Positions 1-8,274 are shown, counted from the first letter of the stretch. The stretch is 64,000 bases of DNA from Herbiconiux oxytropis (GCF_024979315.1 NZ_JANLCK010000012.1:1-64000); one strand, 5' to 3'. The notes: a model not told the origin generated them from the sequence alone. Made by a program: numbers and translations.

Positions 1-690
1 GGCCGCGAACGCGAGCGCGGCGTCGGCGCGCTCGTCGGCGGCGGCCGTGGCGGCGCGGGCGTCTTCCGCCGCGGTCGTCGTGGCGGCGCGGGCGTCTTCC
101 GCCGCGGTCGTCGTGGCGGCGCGGGCGGCAACACGGGTTGTGGTGGTGACCGTCGGCGCGCCGGCCGTGTCGGCGAGCCACGCGAGGGTGATGCCGTCGG
201 TGAGGGCGACCAGGTGGGCGGCGGTCTGATCGGTGCCGGCCGGCCACGCGCATCCGCTTCGGGCCGCCGCCTCGGCCAGGGCCTCCGCGGCGAGGCGGCG
301 GTAGCGGGCGTACTGGCGGGAGGCGAGCGGCTGCATGCCCTCGGTGCGCATGGCGTACTGGGTGAGCTCGAACATGGCGCGCTCCCGGGCGGGGTCGGCG
401 CGCACGCCGTCGAAGTAGCGGCGGAGTCCGGCCGCGAGGATCTCCTCGAGGGTGCTGCCGACCGTCGGTTCGAGTTCGAGCGCGGTCGCCTCGGCGTGCA
501 CCACCTGCTCCACGAGCTCGCCGAGCAGCTCCTCGCGCGAGGCGAACGCGTAGTGGAAGCTCGCGAGCTTCATGCCGGCCTCGTCGACGATGGCACGGGT
601 GGTAGCGGCCCCGACGCCCCCGCGCGCGATCACGGCGAAGGCGGCGGCGAGCAGTCGCTCGCGGCGCTCGGCGACAGGCAGACGCGACAT
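1..690 (-). CDS. TetR/AcrR-family transcriptional regulator, C-terminus cut by window edge
   Basis: The reading frame starts at an ATG at 688-690 and stays open to base 1, so only the N-terminal 230 codons are present. Residues 1-50 look like a TetR helix-turn-helix: MSRLPVAERRERLLAAAF, then TTRAIVDEAGMKLASFHYAF, where the recognition helix normally lies. The ligand-binding half follows and is poorly conserved, as usual for the family. From about residue 190 the sequence becomes an Ala/Thr/Glu/Asp-rich tail made of an 11-residue tandem repeat, which is odd for a TetR protein. It is transcribed leftward, away from the divergent membrane-protein gene, and a dyad in the shared upstream region could be its operator. 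The family call is secure; the regulated gene and ligand are unknown. Confidence 0.85.
   Translation of the reverse strand, partial: MSRLPVAERRERLLAAAFAVIARGGVGAATTRAIVDEAGMKLASFHYAFASREELLGELVEQVVHAEATALELEPTVGSTLEEILAAGLRRYFDGVRADPARERAMFELTQYAMRTEGMQPLASRQYARYRRLAAEALAEAAARSGCAWPAGTDQTAAHLVALTDGITLAWLADTAGAPTVTTTTRVAARAATTTAAEDARAATTTAAEDARAATAAADERADAALAFAA
47..127. repeat. 33-bp tandem repeat inside the TetR C-terminus
   Basis: Two exact 33-bp copies (47-79 and 80-112) are followed by a 15-base partial third copy. The unit is a multiple of three and encodes an 11-residue repeat of the type ATTTAAEDARA, so copy-number change would not break the frame. This suggests slipped-strand length variation in a disordered tail. 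Confidence 0.8.
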
Positions 691-714
691 CGTCCCCCTC
701 GAGGTCGGCAGGTG

Positions 715-730
715 TGGGTCAGTTGACCCA
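715..730. promoter_or_regulatory. candidate operator dyad upstream of the TetR gene
   Basis: TGGGTCA and TGACCCA form a perfect 7-bp inverted repeat separated by two bases, 25 bases upstream of the TetR start codon and in the region shared with the divergent membrane-protein gene. TetR proteins usually autoregulate through such dyads close to their own gene. The assignment as operator is inference. Confidence 0.4.
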
Positions 731-930
731 GTTGCGTCAGTATGCCGCAGGGCGGGTCGCGAGTCCATGCTTCGCCTCCGAATTCCCTCACAAAGGCCGA
801 GGGGTCTTGGTTCACGCCGCGCGGTCTGGCTGAATGATGTGAGGTGTCGGGATCGCAGAAGTGGCGGGGGGAGGCGACGTCGCGCACGCGTGACGTCGCG
901 ACCGGTCGATCCCGCGAACGGCCTGCATCG

Positions 931-3267
931 ATGCGCCGAGCCGCACACCGCGCTCCGGCGGTCTCTCCGTCCAGGGTTCGCCGTGCCGCAGGACCGCTGC
1001 TCCTGGTCCTCGCCACCATCGTCCTCCTCGGCCCGCTGTTCTCGGCGCCCTCGCTGGCAGCCGCCGCGGCTCCGGCGACATCCGAGACACCCGCTCCGCA
1101 GCCGGAGCCCGCTCCCGACGATGCGCCCACGAGCGGCCCGGACCTGACCGCCCCGCCGACCACACCGCCCCCGCCTGCACCCGCCCCCGAGCCCGCCTCA
1201 GCCGTCATCACCTCCCCCGCCGACGGCGTGCTCCTCGACGGCGCCACGACCGTCGCCGGCACGGCGGAACCGGGTTCGAGCGTGCAGATCAAGCTCGGCG
1301 GGTCGGCCGAGCCCGTCTGCATCGACACCGCCGACGCATCCGGAGCCTTCGCCTGCGACGTCTCCGGCCTCGCCAGCTCCCCTGCCACCACCGTGCGGGT
1401 GGTCGCCCTCAGCACGGGCGCCGAGCCCACCGAGGCCTCGGTCACCGTACGGGTGCTCACGGCGCCCGTCGTCTCCGGCGGACCGCGTGGATCGCTCACC
1501 AACGGCGTCGTGCTCGGCTCCGCCTACCCCGGTGCGAGCGTGACCGCCGTCGCCGGGGCGTTCGAGTGCACCGCCACGGCCGATGCCTCGGGGGCCTGGA
1601 CCTGCCCCCTCGGCGGCGGCATCACCGACGGCGAGCACCTCGTCTCGGCCGCCCAGTCCACGAGCTGGAGCGGCGGCGCCTCGGCCGTGAGCCCCGCCGT
1701 CGCGGTGCAGGTCGACGCGACCGTGCCCTCGGCCCCCGCACTGCAGTCACCCGCCGGCCCCGGAACGCTCCCTGCGACGGGCGCGGTGTTCAGCGGGCTC
1801 GGTGAAGACGGAGCCAGGGTGTCGGTGTTCGCCGGTGCCCACGTGCTGTGCGAGACGGTCGTCGCCGGCGGATCCTGGTCGTGCCAGGCCGGAACCGTGC
1901 CCGCCGGCAGCTACAACGTCGCCGTGCTGCAGCAGGATGCTGCGGGCAACGTGAGCGTGCAGTCGGGCGCGCTCGTGATGACCTTCTCGGGGTCGGTGCC
2001 GAGTCCGGGCGCCACCCCCGGGGCCGCTCCGCAGCCCGGCCCCACGGCGACGTCGCCGGGCAGCGCCGCGCCCGTGCCCGGAACCGAGGGCGGAGACGCT
2101 TCCGACGCGCCCGGCTCAGGCTCCGGCTCCGAGGCGGGCTCCGGCACGGGCTCCGGATCGGGCGGGCGGCCAGGCGATGGGTCCACAGGCCCCGGCGCCG
2201 TGGCGCCGATGCCTGACGGCTGGGCCGACGGCACCCCCTTCTCCGCTTCTCTGCAGCCCGCGTTCGGTTCCGCCGCCGCACCGCTCTGGTGGGTGGCTCT
2301 GGTCATGGCAGGAGCCGCCCTGCTGCTGCTCGTGCTGCCCGCGCGCCTGCTCGAGAAGGCCCTCCGCGGGCCGCGCGGCACGGCGGCAGCCGTCGCCCCC
2401 GACCCGGGCCGCCCAGCACGCTCCTCGGCCGCATCCGCGCTCGGGCGGCTGACGGGCCGCAACCGTTCGCGCGAGGAGTTCGAGCGCGCCCCCGACGTGC
2501 GCGTCAGCCCCTGGGTCTCACGCGCCGCCACCCTGCTCGCCTCGGCGGCGATCGTGACGCTGTCCGGCCCCGTGACGGGCGAGCCCGCCTACCTGCGGCT
2601 CTACCTCGCAGTGGTCGCGGCGGTGGTGGTGGTGAACGTGGCCGCCACCGTGCTGCCCGCCGTCATCGCCCGGGCGGCGTTCGGCATCCGCTCGACTCCC
2701 CGGCTTCGGCCCGCCCTGCTGCTCGTGTCGGTCGCGTTCGCGCTCGTGTCACGGATGGCCGGGATCGAACCGGCCCTCGTGTTCGGGCTGGTCGCCGCCC
2801 TCGTCCTCGCCGCGCCGGCCGCCTCCGCCCGCAGCGAGCGCGCGACCCTGGGGCGGTTGGCGACCGTGCAGCTCCTCGTGCTCCTGCTGGTGGGCGGAGC
2901 CGCCTGGGTGGCTGCCGGACTCATCACGGGCCTCGCCGGTGATGGCGCCCCTGGTTTCTGGGTCGTGGCCGCCTCCGAGCTGCTGCACACGATCGTGCTC
3001 GCCGCCCTCGGCTCGGCGTCGCTGCTGCTCGTGCCGGTGGCACGCACGAGCGGGCGCCGCATCCTCGACTGGTCGCCCGCCCTCTGGCTCCTGCTCGCCA
3101 TCGTCTCGTTCAGCTCGCTCACGATGCTGTTCGTGCCCTCGCTCGCCGCCACCGCAGCCGCCGGGGGCGTGCTGCCCCTCGCACTCGTGGCCCTCGGTTT
3201 CGCGGCGCTCTGCGTCTCGGTCTGGGTCTGGCAGCGCTTCGTCGCGGCAGCGACCGACGACGACTGA
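931..3267 (+). CDS. secreted/membrane protein with Ig-like repeats and a C-terminal polytopic membrane domain
   Basis: I take the ATG at 931 as the start because it puts a typical signal peptide at the N-terminus (basic residues, then PLLLVLATIVLLG, then Ala-rich). An in-frame GTG at 844 would add 29 hydrophilic residues and cannot be excluded. After a Pro-rich linker come about three bacterial Ig-like repeats (roughly residues 90-360), recognisable by recurring D-A-S-G-A-(W/F)-x-C segments with paired cysteines. A Gly/Ser/Pro linker (about 360-440) precedes a C-terminal half with about eight to nine hydrophobic helices. The likely picture is an extracellular adhesive or sensor region anchored by a multi-pass membrane domain. 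I do not recognise a specific family, and no neighbour explains its role. Confidence 0.7.
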   Translation: MRRAAHRAPAVSPSRVRRAAGPLLLVLATIVLLGPLFSAPSLAAAAAPATSETPAPQPEPAPDDAPTSGPDLTAPPTTPPPPAPAPEPASAVITSPADGVLLDGATTVAGTAEPGSSVQIKLGGSAEPVCIDTADASGAFACDVSGLASSPATTVRVVALSTGAEPTEASVTVRVLTAPVVSGGPRGSLTNGVVLGSAYPGASVTAVAGAFECTATADASGAWTCPLGGGITDGEHLVSAAQSTSWSGGASAVSPAVAVQVDATVPSAPALQSPAGPGTLPATGAVFSGLGEDGARVSVFAGAHVLCETVVAGGSWSCQAGTVPAGSYNVAVLQQDAAGNVSVQSGALVMTFSGSVPSPGATPGAAPQPGPTATSPGSAAPVPGTEGGDASDAPGSGSGSEAGSGTGSGSGGRPGDGSTGPGAVAPMPDGWADGTPFSASLQPAFGSAAAPLWWVALVMAGAALLLLVLPARLLEKALRGPRGTAAAVAPDPGRPARSSAASALGRLTGRNRSREEFERAPDVRVSPWVSRAATLLASAAIVTLSGPVTGEPAYLRLYLAVVAAVVVVNVAATVLPAVIARAAFGIRSTPRLRPALLLVSVAFALVSRMAGIEPALVFGLVAALVLAAPAASARSERATLGRLATVQLLVLLLVGGAAWVAAGLITGLAGDGAPGFWVVAASELLHTIVLAALGSASLLLVPVARTSGRRILDWSPALWLLLAIVSFSSLTMLFVPSLAATAAAGGVLPLALVALGFAALCVSVWVWQRFVAAATDDD

Positions 3268-3359
3268 GCGGATGCGGACCACTCGGGCTCTGTGACGGAA
3301 TCTGACACCGGGCATGCGCTCACCGCACCCTCCGCGACCGATCGTCTTAGGATCGCCGT

Positions 3360-3962
3360 ATGACGAACGCGCAGACCTCATCCGACGACCGCGATCGCAG
3401 CCGCGAGCCCGACGCCGCCCCCACCGAGCACCAGTTCGCGGAGTCGGTGACGCCCGACGAGTTCAAGGCGGCGTTCCGCAACCACCCCGCCGGCGTGGCC
3501 GTCATCACCGCTGACGCGGGCGACGGCCCGGTCGCCCTCACCGCCACGAGCGTCTTCTCCGTGAGCGTCGCGCCTCCGCTCCTGGTCTTCTCGGTCTCCG
3601 AGCTCTCCTCCTCGACCCCGACCATCCGCCGCGCCGACACCGTCGTGGTGCACCTGCTCGGTGCCGCGCAGATCGACATCGCCAAGCTCGGGGCCACGAG
3701 CGGCATCGACCGCTTCGCCGACACCTCGATCTGGGAGCGCCTCCCCACGGGCGAGCCGCACTTCCCTGCCGCGCACGCGTGGATCCGTGGCCGCGTGGTG
3801 AACACGATGGATGCCGGGGGCTCGACGGTTGTCGCCGTCCAGGCGCTCGAGACCCACGCGCCGCCCGCGGGCGACCCGTCGGCCGATGCCCGCGAAGCCG
3901 AGCCGCTCGTCTACCACAACCGCACCTGGCACCGTCTCGGCGACCACTCCAAGATCGACTGA
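3360..3962 (+). CDS. flavin reductase family protein (FMN-binding split barrel)
   Basis: A 200-residue protein with the flavin-reductase fold signature: FRNHPAGVAVITAD near residue 40, ALTATSVFSVSVAPPLLVFS near residues 60-80, and a C-terminal PLVYHNRTWHRL typical of HpaC/DszD-like NAD(P)H:flavin oxidoreductases. Such enzymes supply reduced FMN or FAD to two-component monooxygenases. The first 25 residues are a hydrophilic Asp/Arg/Ser-rich extension outside the usual family length. An AGGA sequence lies eight bases before the ATG. No monooxygenase partner is adjacent; the next gene, convergent, is the F420-dependent fgd. Family confident, partner unknown. Confidence 0.85.
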   Translation: MTNAQTSSDDRDRSREPDAAPTEHQFAESVTPDEFKAAFRNHPAGVAVITADAGDGPVALTATSVFSVSVAPPLLVFSVSELSSSTPTIRRADTVVVHLLGAAQIDIAKLGATSGIDRFADTSIWERLPTGEPHFPAAHAWIRGRVVNTMDAGGSTVVAVQALETHAPPAGDPSADAREAEPLVYHNRTWHRLGDHSKID

Positions 3963-3976
3963 CGTCCGCTCCTGCG

Positions 3977-4043
3977 GACAACGACAAACGTCGCGCCGAC
4001 CGGACCCGAAGAGGGCTCAGTGGGCGCGACGTTTGTCGTTGTC
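3977..4043. repeat. perfect 21-bp inverted repeat between convergent genes
   Basis: The arms at 3977-3997 and 4023-4043 are perfect reverse complements (starting GACAACGACAAACG) around a 25-base loop. The element lies exactly between the stop codons of the flavin-reductase gene and fgd, so it could be a bidirectional terminator, although neither side has a T-run. The arm length is longer than most intrinsic terminators and resembles extragenic palindromic elements. Confidence 0.7.
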
Positions 4044-4058
4044 TGCAGAACGCCGCGA

Positions 4059-5069
4059 TCAGCCGTGCTGGGCGCGCAGCCGCGGCAGGATCTCCTCGCC
4101 ATAGAGCTCGATGAACCGCGCCTGGTCGGCGCCCGGCCCGTGGAACACGAGGTGCCGGAAGCCCAGCGCGATGTACTCGTTGATGCGCTCCACGTGCTCA
4201 TCCGGATCCGTCGACACGATCCAACGCGACGCCGCCCGCTCGATCGGCAGCGCGTCAGCGAGGCGCTGCATCTCCATCGGATCCTCGACGCCCATCTTCT
4301 CCTCCGGCGTGAGGGCGAGCGGAGCCCAGTAGCGCGTGTCCTGCAGGGCGCGTTCCCGGTCGTGGTCGAACGACACCTTCATCTCCATGAGCGTGTCGAC
4401 CTCGCCCTCGGCGCGGCCGCCCTTCTCGATGCCCTCCTCGAGCGCCGGCAGCAGCGTCTCGGTGTAGAGCTCGCGCTTCTTGCCGGAGGTCGTGATGAAG
4501 CCGTCCGCGATCCGGCCGGCCAGTCGCGTGGCGGCGGGGCCTGAGGCGCCGATGTAGATCGGCACGGGCGTCTCGGGGCGGTCGTAGATGGTGGCGTTCT
4601 CGGTGCGGTAGAACTGGCCGTCGAAGGTCACGCGCTCCTCGCTCCAGAGCCGCTCGATGAGCTGGATGGCCTCCTTGAGGCGTGCGAACCGCTCCTTCAC
4701 CTCGGGCCACGGGATGCCGAGCGCGACCTCGTTGAGCGCCTCGCCGGTGCCGACGCCCAGGATGACGCGCCCCGGGTAGAGCGCCCCGAGCGTGCCGAAG
4801 GCCTGGGCGACGACGCCGGGGTGGTAGCGGAACGTGGGGGTGAGCACGCTCGTGCCCATGACGATCGTGGAGGTGCGGGCACCGAGCGCACCGAGCCACG
4901 GCATGGCGGCCGGTGCGTGGCCGCCCTCGTGGTTCCACGGCTGCAGGTGGTCGGAGACGAAGATCGAGTCGAAGCCGGCCTGCTCGGCGAGCACGCCGTA
5001 CTCCAGGAGCTCCCCGGGCCCGAACTGCTCAGCCGACGCCTTGTACCCGAACCGGATGGGAGTGCTCAT
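4059..5069 (-). CDS. fgd: F420-dependent glucose-6-phosphate dehydrogenase
   Basis: A 336-residue luciferase-like monooxygenase-fold protein, the same length as mycobacterial Fgd. It begins MSTPIRFGYKASAEQF and contains VSDHLQPWNHEGGHAPAA, GTSVLTPTFRYHP, GVGTGEALNE and WIVSTDPDEHVE, all close to the Fgd family. The enzyme oxidises glucose-6-phosphate to 6-phosphogluconolactone while reducing coenzyme F420, so the organism should make F420; no F420-biosynthesis gene lies in this window. The frame is open upstream to 5543, but the conserved N-terminus fixes the start at the ATG at 5067-5069. The gene stands alone, convergent with the flavin reductase. Confidence 0.92.
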   Translation of the reverse strand: MSTPIRFGYKASAEQFGPGELLEYGVLAEQAGFDSIFVSDHLQPWNHEGGHAPAAMPWLGALGARTSTIVMGTSVLTPTFRYHPGVVAQAFGTLGALYPGRVILGVGTGEALNEVALGIPWPEVKERFARLKEAIQLIERLWSEERVTFDGQFYRTENATIYDRPETPVPIYIGASGPAATRLAGRIADGFITTSGKKRELYTETLLPALEEGIEKGGRAEGEVDTLMEMKVSFDHDRERALQDTRYWAPLALTPEEKMGVEDPMEMQRLADALPIERAASRWIVSTDPDEHVERINEYIALGFRHLVFHGPGADQARFIELYGEEILPRLRAQHG

Positions 5070-5137
5070 GCCTGTGGTCGCCCTTCGCTCCGCGCCGACC
5101 GTCGGCCCGGACGTCCATTCTAGTGACGGCGAACAGG

Positions 5138-5515
5138 TCAGCTCCGGATGAGCGCGACCGCCTCGTCGAAGCTCGTGACCGGTGTCATCATCGAGCCGAC
5201 GTCGTGCGCGAGACTCTCCCCGGACCCGTTCGAGACGACGATCACGCGCGCGTCGGCGAGCCGGCAGACCCTGATCTTGTAGTTGATGGAGACCCGCTCC
5301 CCCTCGCGCTGCTGCACGATCACGACGTCCGGCGGGAACGCCGGGTCGGTCAGCATCTGGCCGAGCGAACCGGCCGCGATCCTCAGATCGACCCCGGGCA
5401 CCTGCGAGAGCACCTCGGCGCGCTGGGCCAGAACCCCGGCGTCGGCGTCGAACAGACCCACCGTGGTCTGCCCGCTGCCGATCCCGGTGGCGGGCATCAT
5501 CCCATTGCTCATCAT
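5138..5515 (-). CDS. atypical receiver-like (CheY-fold) protein
   Basis: A 125-residue protein resembling a response-regulator receiver domain without an output domain. It has an acidic-type turn after the first strand (VGLFDADAGVLAQRAEVLSQ), a DVVIVQQ strand where the phospho-acceptor aspartate would sit, and VIVVSNGS at the expected Thr/Ser strand. The acceptor position appears to be glutamine rather than aspartate, so normal phosphorylation is doubtful. The start follows a GAGAGG sequence five bases upstream. No kinase is adjacent. It may be a pseudo-receiver acting by protein contact; the function is unknown. Confidence 0.6.
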   Translation of the reverse strand: MMSNGMMPATGIGSGQTTVGLFDADAGVLAQRAEVLSQVPGVDLRIAAGSLGQMLTDPAFPPDVVIVQQREGERVSINYKIRVCRLADARVIVVSNGSGESLAHDVGSMMTPVTSFDEAVALIRS

Positions 5516-5629
5516 CGAGGCCTCTCGGGTCGCCGGTCGTCATACCGACTCCCTCAACTTACGACGATAGCGACCCGGTTGCACTACCGAGACCGTAACG
5601 AGGCCTCTGCCGCTGCCTGCGCCTCGACC

Positions 5630-6757
5630 TCAGGGAGCGCCGCGCAGGCTCTCGCAGGGGATGCCGTCGTTGTCCTGGTCGAGCTTCGCGATGTCTCCGT
5701 ACCAGGGGTAATACGTGTCGAACCAGGCCTTGGCAGACGCGTAGTCCGGGAAGTCGCCGCAGTTCTTCGAGTCGCCCGGGTTGCTTGGCGCCGCGGGCGG
5801 TGCGGGCGGCTGCGGCGCAGGCGGCGCAGGCGGCGCGGGCGGCGGGGGCGGCGGCGCACACACCTCGAGCCGCGTGGCCGCATCGCTGACGGACGCCTGT
5901 CCACCGAACACGATCGGAGTGCCGGCCCCATAGGCCTGCACACGATCGCGGATGGCCTCGGTCACGCAGGCTCCGGGAACGACGAGCAGCGGAGACTTCA
6001 CGCTCCCGGCGAGCACACCGCCCGAGAGGGCGTCGGCGAAGGTCTTGCCGGTGGCGAAGAACACCCGGTCGGCAGAGGGGATCGCGTAGGAGTTGAGTGT
6101 CACCGAGACCTCGTAGCGGTTCTCGCCGCCGCGGCGCACCGTCGGGGCCACAGCGGAGAACGCCGACTCCACGCTCGTCGGCACCGAGGCCGTGCCGCCC
6201 GCGATGACGATCTTGCTCGGCCGGAGCTTCTGGGCCAGGGCTGCGGCCCGCCCGTCGAGACCCGGCTCCCAGCCGTTCACGAGCAGAACGGCGCCACCCG
6301 CCGCGGAGGCAGCGGGGCTGGCCGAGAGCGCATCCGGGAACGTGACTCCGGTGGCGACGTAGAGAAGCGGCGCTCCGGATGCTCCGAAGGCGTCGTCCAC
6401 GACGGCCCGGGAGACCTCGTAGCGATCGGCACCGCCCAGCCGCACGACCTCGGCACCGGGAACGGCGCTCTGCACGGCGGCGAAGACGGCCCCGCTCACG
6501 GAGGCCTGGCCACCCACGATCACGACGCGCCGGGGCGCGAGCCGCCGGAGCTCGGAGGCGACGGACACGGGCAGGGCCTCCGCCTTGGTGAGCAGAAGGG
6601 GGCCGCCCTGCTTCACCGCTGCAGGACCGGCACTCAGCGCATCGGCGAACTTGGCGCCCGCCGACAGATAGACCACCGGCACGCCGGCCGGCCACTCGCG
6701 GGCGATCGAGACCGCCACCTCGTAGCGGTCGCTTCCGCTGTAGCGCGCTCGCGACAC
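5630..6757 (-). CDS. cell-wall-binding repeat (CWB2) protein with C-terminal excalibur domain, apparently 5'-truncated
   Basis: Three CWB2-type repeats are visible, each beginning like RYSGSDRYEVAVSIAREW with later PLLLTKAEALP and VVIVGGQASVS segments, as in cell-wall-anchored proteins. After a Pro/Ala-rich spacer the protein ends in an excalibur domain: NCGDFPDYASAKAWF, then the calcium-loop motif DQDNDGIPCESL. The first usable start is the GTG at 6755-6757, which leaves no signal peptide. The frame remains open upstream and encodes a Pro/Asp/Ala-rich stretch (SSDAPTPDPAPIPEEA) that looks like the mature N-terminus of a secreted protein, but no start codon or hydrophobic stretch follows before the divergent gene. 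Either the 5' end is lost or the start is unconventional. The intact homologue is at 26889-28724. Confidence 0.8.
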   Translation of the reverse strand: MSRARYSGSDRYEVAVSIAREWPAGVPVVYLSAGAKFADALSAGPAAVKQGGPLLLTKAEALPVSVASELRRLAPRRVVIVGGQASVSGAVFAAVQSAVPGAEVVRLGGADRYEVSRAVVDDAFGASGAPLLYVATGVTFPDALSASPAASAAGGAVLLVNGWEPGLDGRAAALAQKLRPSKIVIAGGTASVPTSVESAFSAVAPTVRRGGENRYEVSVTLNSYAIPSADRVFFATGKTFADALSGGVLAGSVKSPLLVVPGACVTEAIRDRVQAYGAGTPIVFGGQASVSDAATRLEVCAPPPPPPAPPAPPAPQPPAPPAAPSNPGDSKNCGDFPDYASAKAWFDTYYPWYGDIAKLDQDNDGIPCESLRGAP

Positions 6758-6970
6758 CCCTGGTGTGGCGAGCGCAGCGGATGCCTCGAGTGCGTCGGCG
6801 TCTGTCGCCTCCTCCGGGATGGGGGCCGGGTCGGGGGTCGGAGCGTCCGATGACGCTATTCGACGGCAGTAAAGGTGCGACAGCCCCCGTTCGAGTGTCC
6901 GGGGGTGCGGTTAGGGTCGGCTTGCGCGGGCCGGCGCGAGGAGGAGACCATCACCCGAGAGGAACACCCG

Positions 6971-7240
6971 TTGCCCGACTGGCGCCCTGTGCAGAGCATC
7001 CTGCCGATCGAATTCTACTACCCCCGGCCCGGCACGAAGGAGCCGTTCGCCATCATCCGCTGGGTCGACCTGCGGCTCGAAGGCGAACCGGTGTCGCGGT
7101 GGCGCGCGGTGACATACCGGGAGCCGCGCCGCCTCATCGGCGACGGGTACTTCCAGGAGCTCGACGACGCGGCGACGGCCTGTCATCGGCTCGCCATCAC
7201 CTCCACCGTGCCCGCCGCGCTCGACGTGCAGCGCCGCTGA
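6971..7240 (+). CDS. conserved-looking small protein of unknown function
   Basis: An 89-residue soluble protein starting LPDWRPVQSILPIEFYYP and ending in STVPAALDVQRR, with no recognised domain. I chose the TTG at 6971 because GAGAGG lies seven to eight bases upstream; the same frame is open back to a GTG at 6875 but encodes a less protein-like leader. The sequence is rich in aromatic and charged residues and is followed closely by a strong hairpin, consistent with a real single-gene transcript. Function not inferred. Confidence 0.55.
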   Translation: MPDWRPVQSILPIEFYYPRPGTKEPFAIIRWVDLRLEGEPVSRWRAVTYREPRRLIGDGYFQELDDAATACHRLAITSTVPAALDVQRR

Positions 7241-7265
7241 GCCGGGTGGGAACGCAAACACCCCC

Positions 7266-7299
7266 CGCCGGGTCGCAGCCCCCACGCTGCGACCCGACG
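7266..7299 (+). terminator. stem-loop downstream of the 89-aa gene
   Basis: CGCCGGGTCGCAG (7266-7278) pairs with CTGCGACCCGACG (7287-7299) with one mismatch across an eight-base loop. It starts 26 bases after the stop codon of the upstream gene, which suits a transcription terminator, although there is no clear T-tract. Confidence 0.6.
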
Positions 7300-7818
7300 A
7301 GGATGCTGGGTATTCGGAGCCGACATCCGATCGGATTGGGTCGTTTCTGTCGAGACGTGCCGCTCGGCTCGCCGGGGAGTACTTTGGCCAACGGATGGGG
7401 GTTCCGCGTGGGGTAAGGGCCCCCATCCACCGTCCGCGCGCGAGTCGAATCCGGGCGCGTGCCGAGCGAGATGAGTCTGAGAGGGCAGTGACGCTCATCG
7501 ATGTGGGGGAATCGACGCGCGCCACTGCCCCGTCTGAGGATCGAGCCGAGGTCTAGGACGCGAAGGTGCCAGTGTATGTCCTTCGGCTGCTCGCCATCGA
7601 CCTCGCGCCTCGGCAACTCCGCGTGTGGGAGGCATCCGCAAGGCCCTGGGCCGCACGGAGTGGAGCCCCGCCCTACCCATGGGCGGGGCTCCTGAGTGCC
7701 GGGGTGGGGATGCGGCACCGACCCGAACCGGGACCGCTTACCGGGCTTCTCGTTGACCAGTCTCGCCGGGGTGTGTGCAGCGGGGTAGAGCCTTAGGTCA
7801 CTGGCATGAGCGGGCATC
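7300..7818. other. non-coding stretch with several G/C-rich hairpins, chromosomal side of the island
   Basis: No convincing gene lies here. Three dyads stand out: GGATGGGGG (7393-7401) with CCCCCATCC (7420-7428); GGGCAGTG (7483-7490) with CACTGCCC (7523-7530); and a perfect 12-bp pair GGAGCCCCGCCC (7662-7673) with GGGCGGGGCTCC (7681-7692) around a seven-base loop. They could be terminators or remnants of palindromic elements. This side was downstream of the tRNA-Leu gene before the island inserted. Confidence 0.5.
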
Positions 7819-7849
7819 GGGTACCCCCAGAGGGATTCGAACCCTCACT
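7819..7849. repeat. distal attachment-site repeat (displaced tRNA-Leu 3' end)
   Basis: The 31 bases are identical to 15204-15234. The copy contains only the T-arm and 3' acceptor strand of the tRNA (it includes GGATTCGAACCC on the plus strand), and its flanks do not continue the tRNA, so it is the displaced original 3' end and not a second tRNA gene. Confidence 0.88.
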
Positions 7850-7946
7850 CCAGGTCAAGAACGCCGACTCTAAGTCGCAAGTCCCGCGTATTTCCGGGAT
7901 ACTTCAATCATACAGACGTCGTTGAATCATGCCCTCTATCGCCAAG

Positions 7947-7965
7947 TGTGGGCAAAGTGTGGGCA
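7947..7965. repeat. inner-end repeat, left copy (possible integrase arm site)
   Basis: TGTGGGCAAAGTGTGGGCA contains two direct copies of TGTGGGCA and matches 15116-15134 near the other end of the island except at two bases. Paired short repeats just inside both ends are typical of integrase or excisionase arm-type binding sites. That role is inference. Confidence 0.45.
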
Positions 7966-8081
7966 CGTGCGTAGGCCTGGAATCGTCATGGGCGCACCCA
8001 GAAGCGGCTGGCAGGCTCTCCCTACTGCCCGCCACGCGGAGCTCACTCCGGGTTCGCGCTCGATCGTCAGAAGCAGATGTT

Positions 8082-8128
8082 AGTCACCCAGAGTTGTCCA
8101 ACAGCCTGTTGGGCAACTCTGGGTGACT
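8082..8128 (-). terminator. strong hairpin downstream of the island operon
   Basis: Arms of 22 bases (8082-8103 and 8107-8128) pair perfectly except for one T:G position, with a three-base loop. The hairpin lies about 150 bases beyond the stop codon of the leftward REC-kinase gene and is a good candidate for the operon's terminator, though no long T-tract follows. Confidence 0.6.
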
Positions 8129-8274
8129 GTGGGTAAAGCTGTCGGCCCGGGACTCCAGGAGTTCCACGGCCGCTCGGTATCACATTCATGCACCCGTACC
8201 GGAGTCTCCTCCTGGGACCACTGATTCGGGACGAGCGAACCCTAGTGACCGGCCTCGCGAGCTGTGGCCGATGG

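Larger units (their letters stand above)
7850..8274. other. non-coding left end of the island
   Basis: No gene is supported here. The stretch holds the inner arm-like repeat at 7947-7965 and the hairpin at 8082-8128. The rest shows no clear structure. Confidence 0.5.

Noticed and set aside
4059-5543. An N-terminally extended fgd
   Set aside because: Residues upstream of 5069 overlap the receiver-like gene and are Arg/Asp low-complexity; family alignment places the start at MSTPIRFGYKAS.
7819-7849. A second partial tRNA gene
   Set aside because: Only the T-arm and 3' acceptor strand are present; it is the displaced attachment-site copy.
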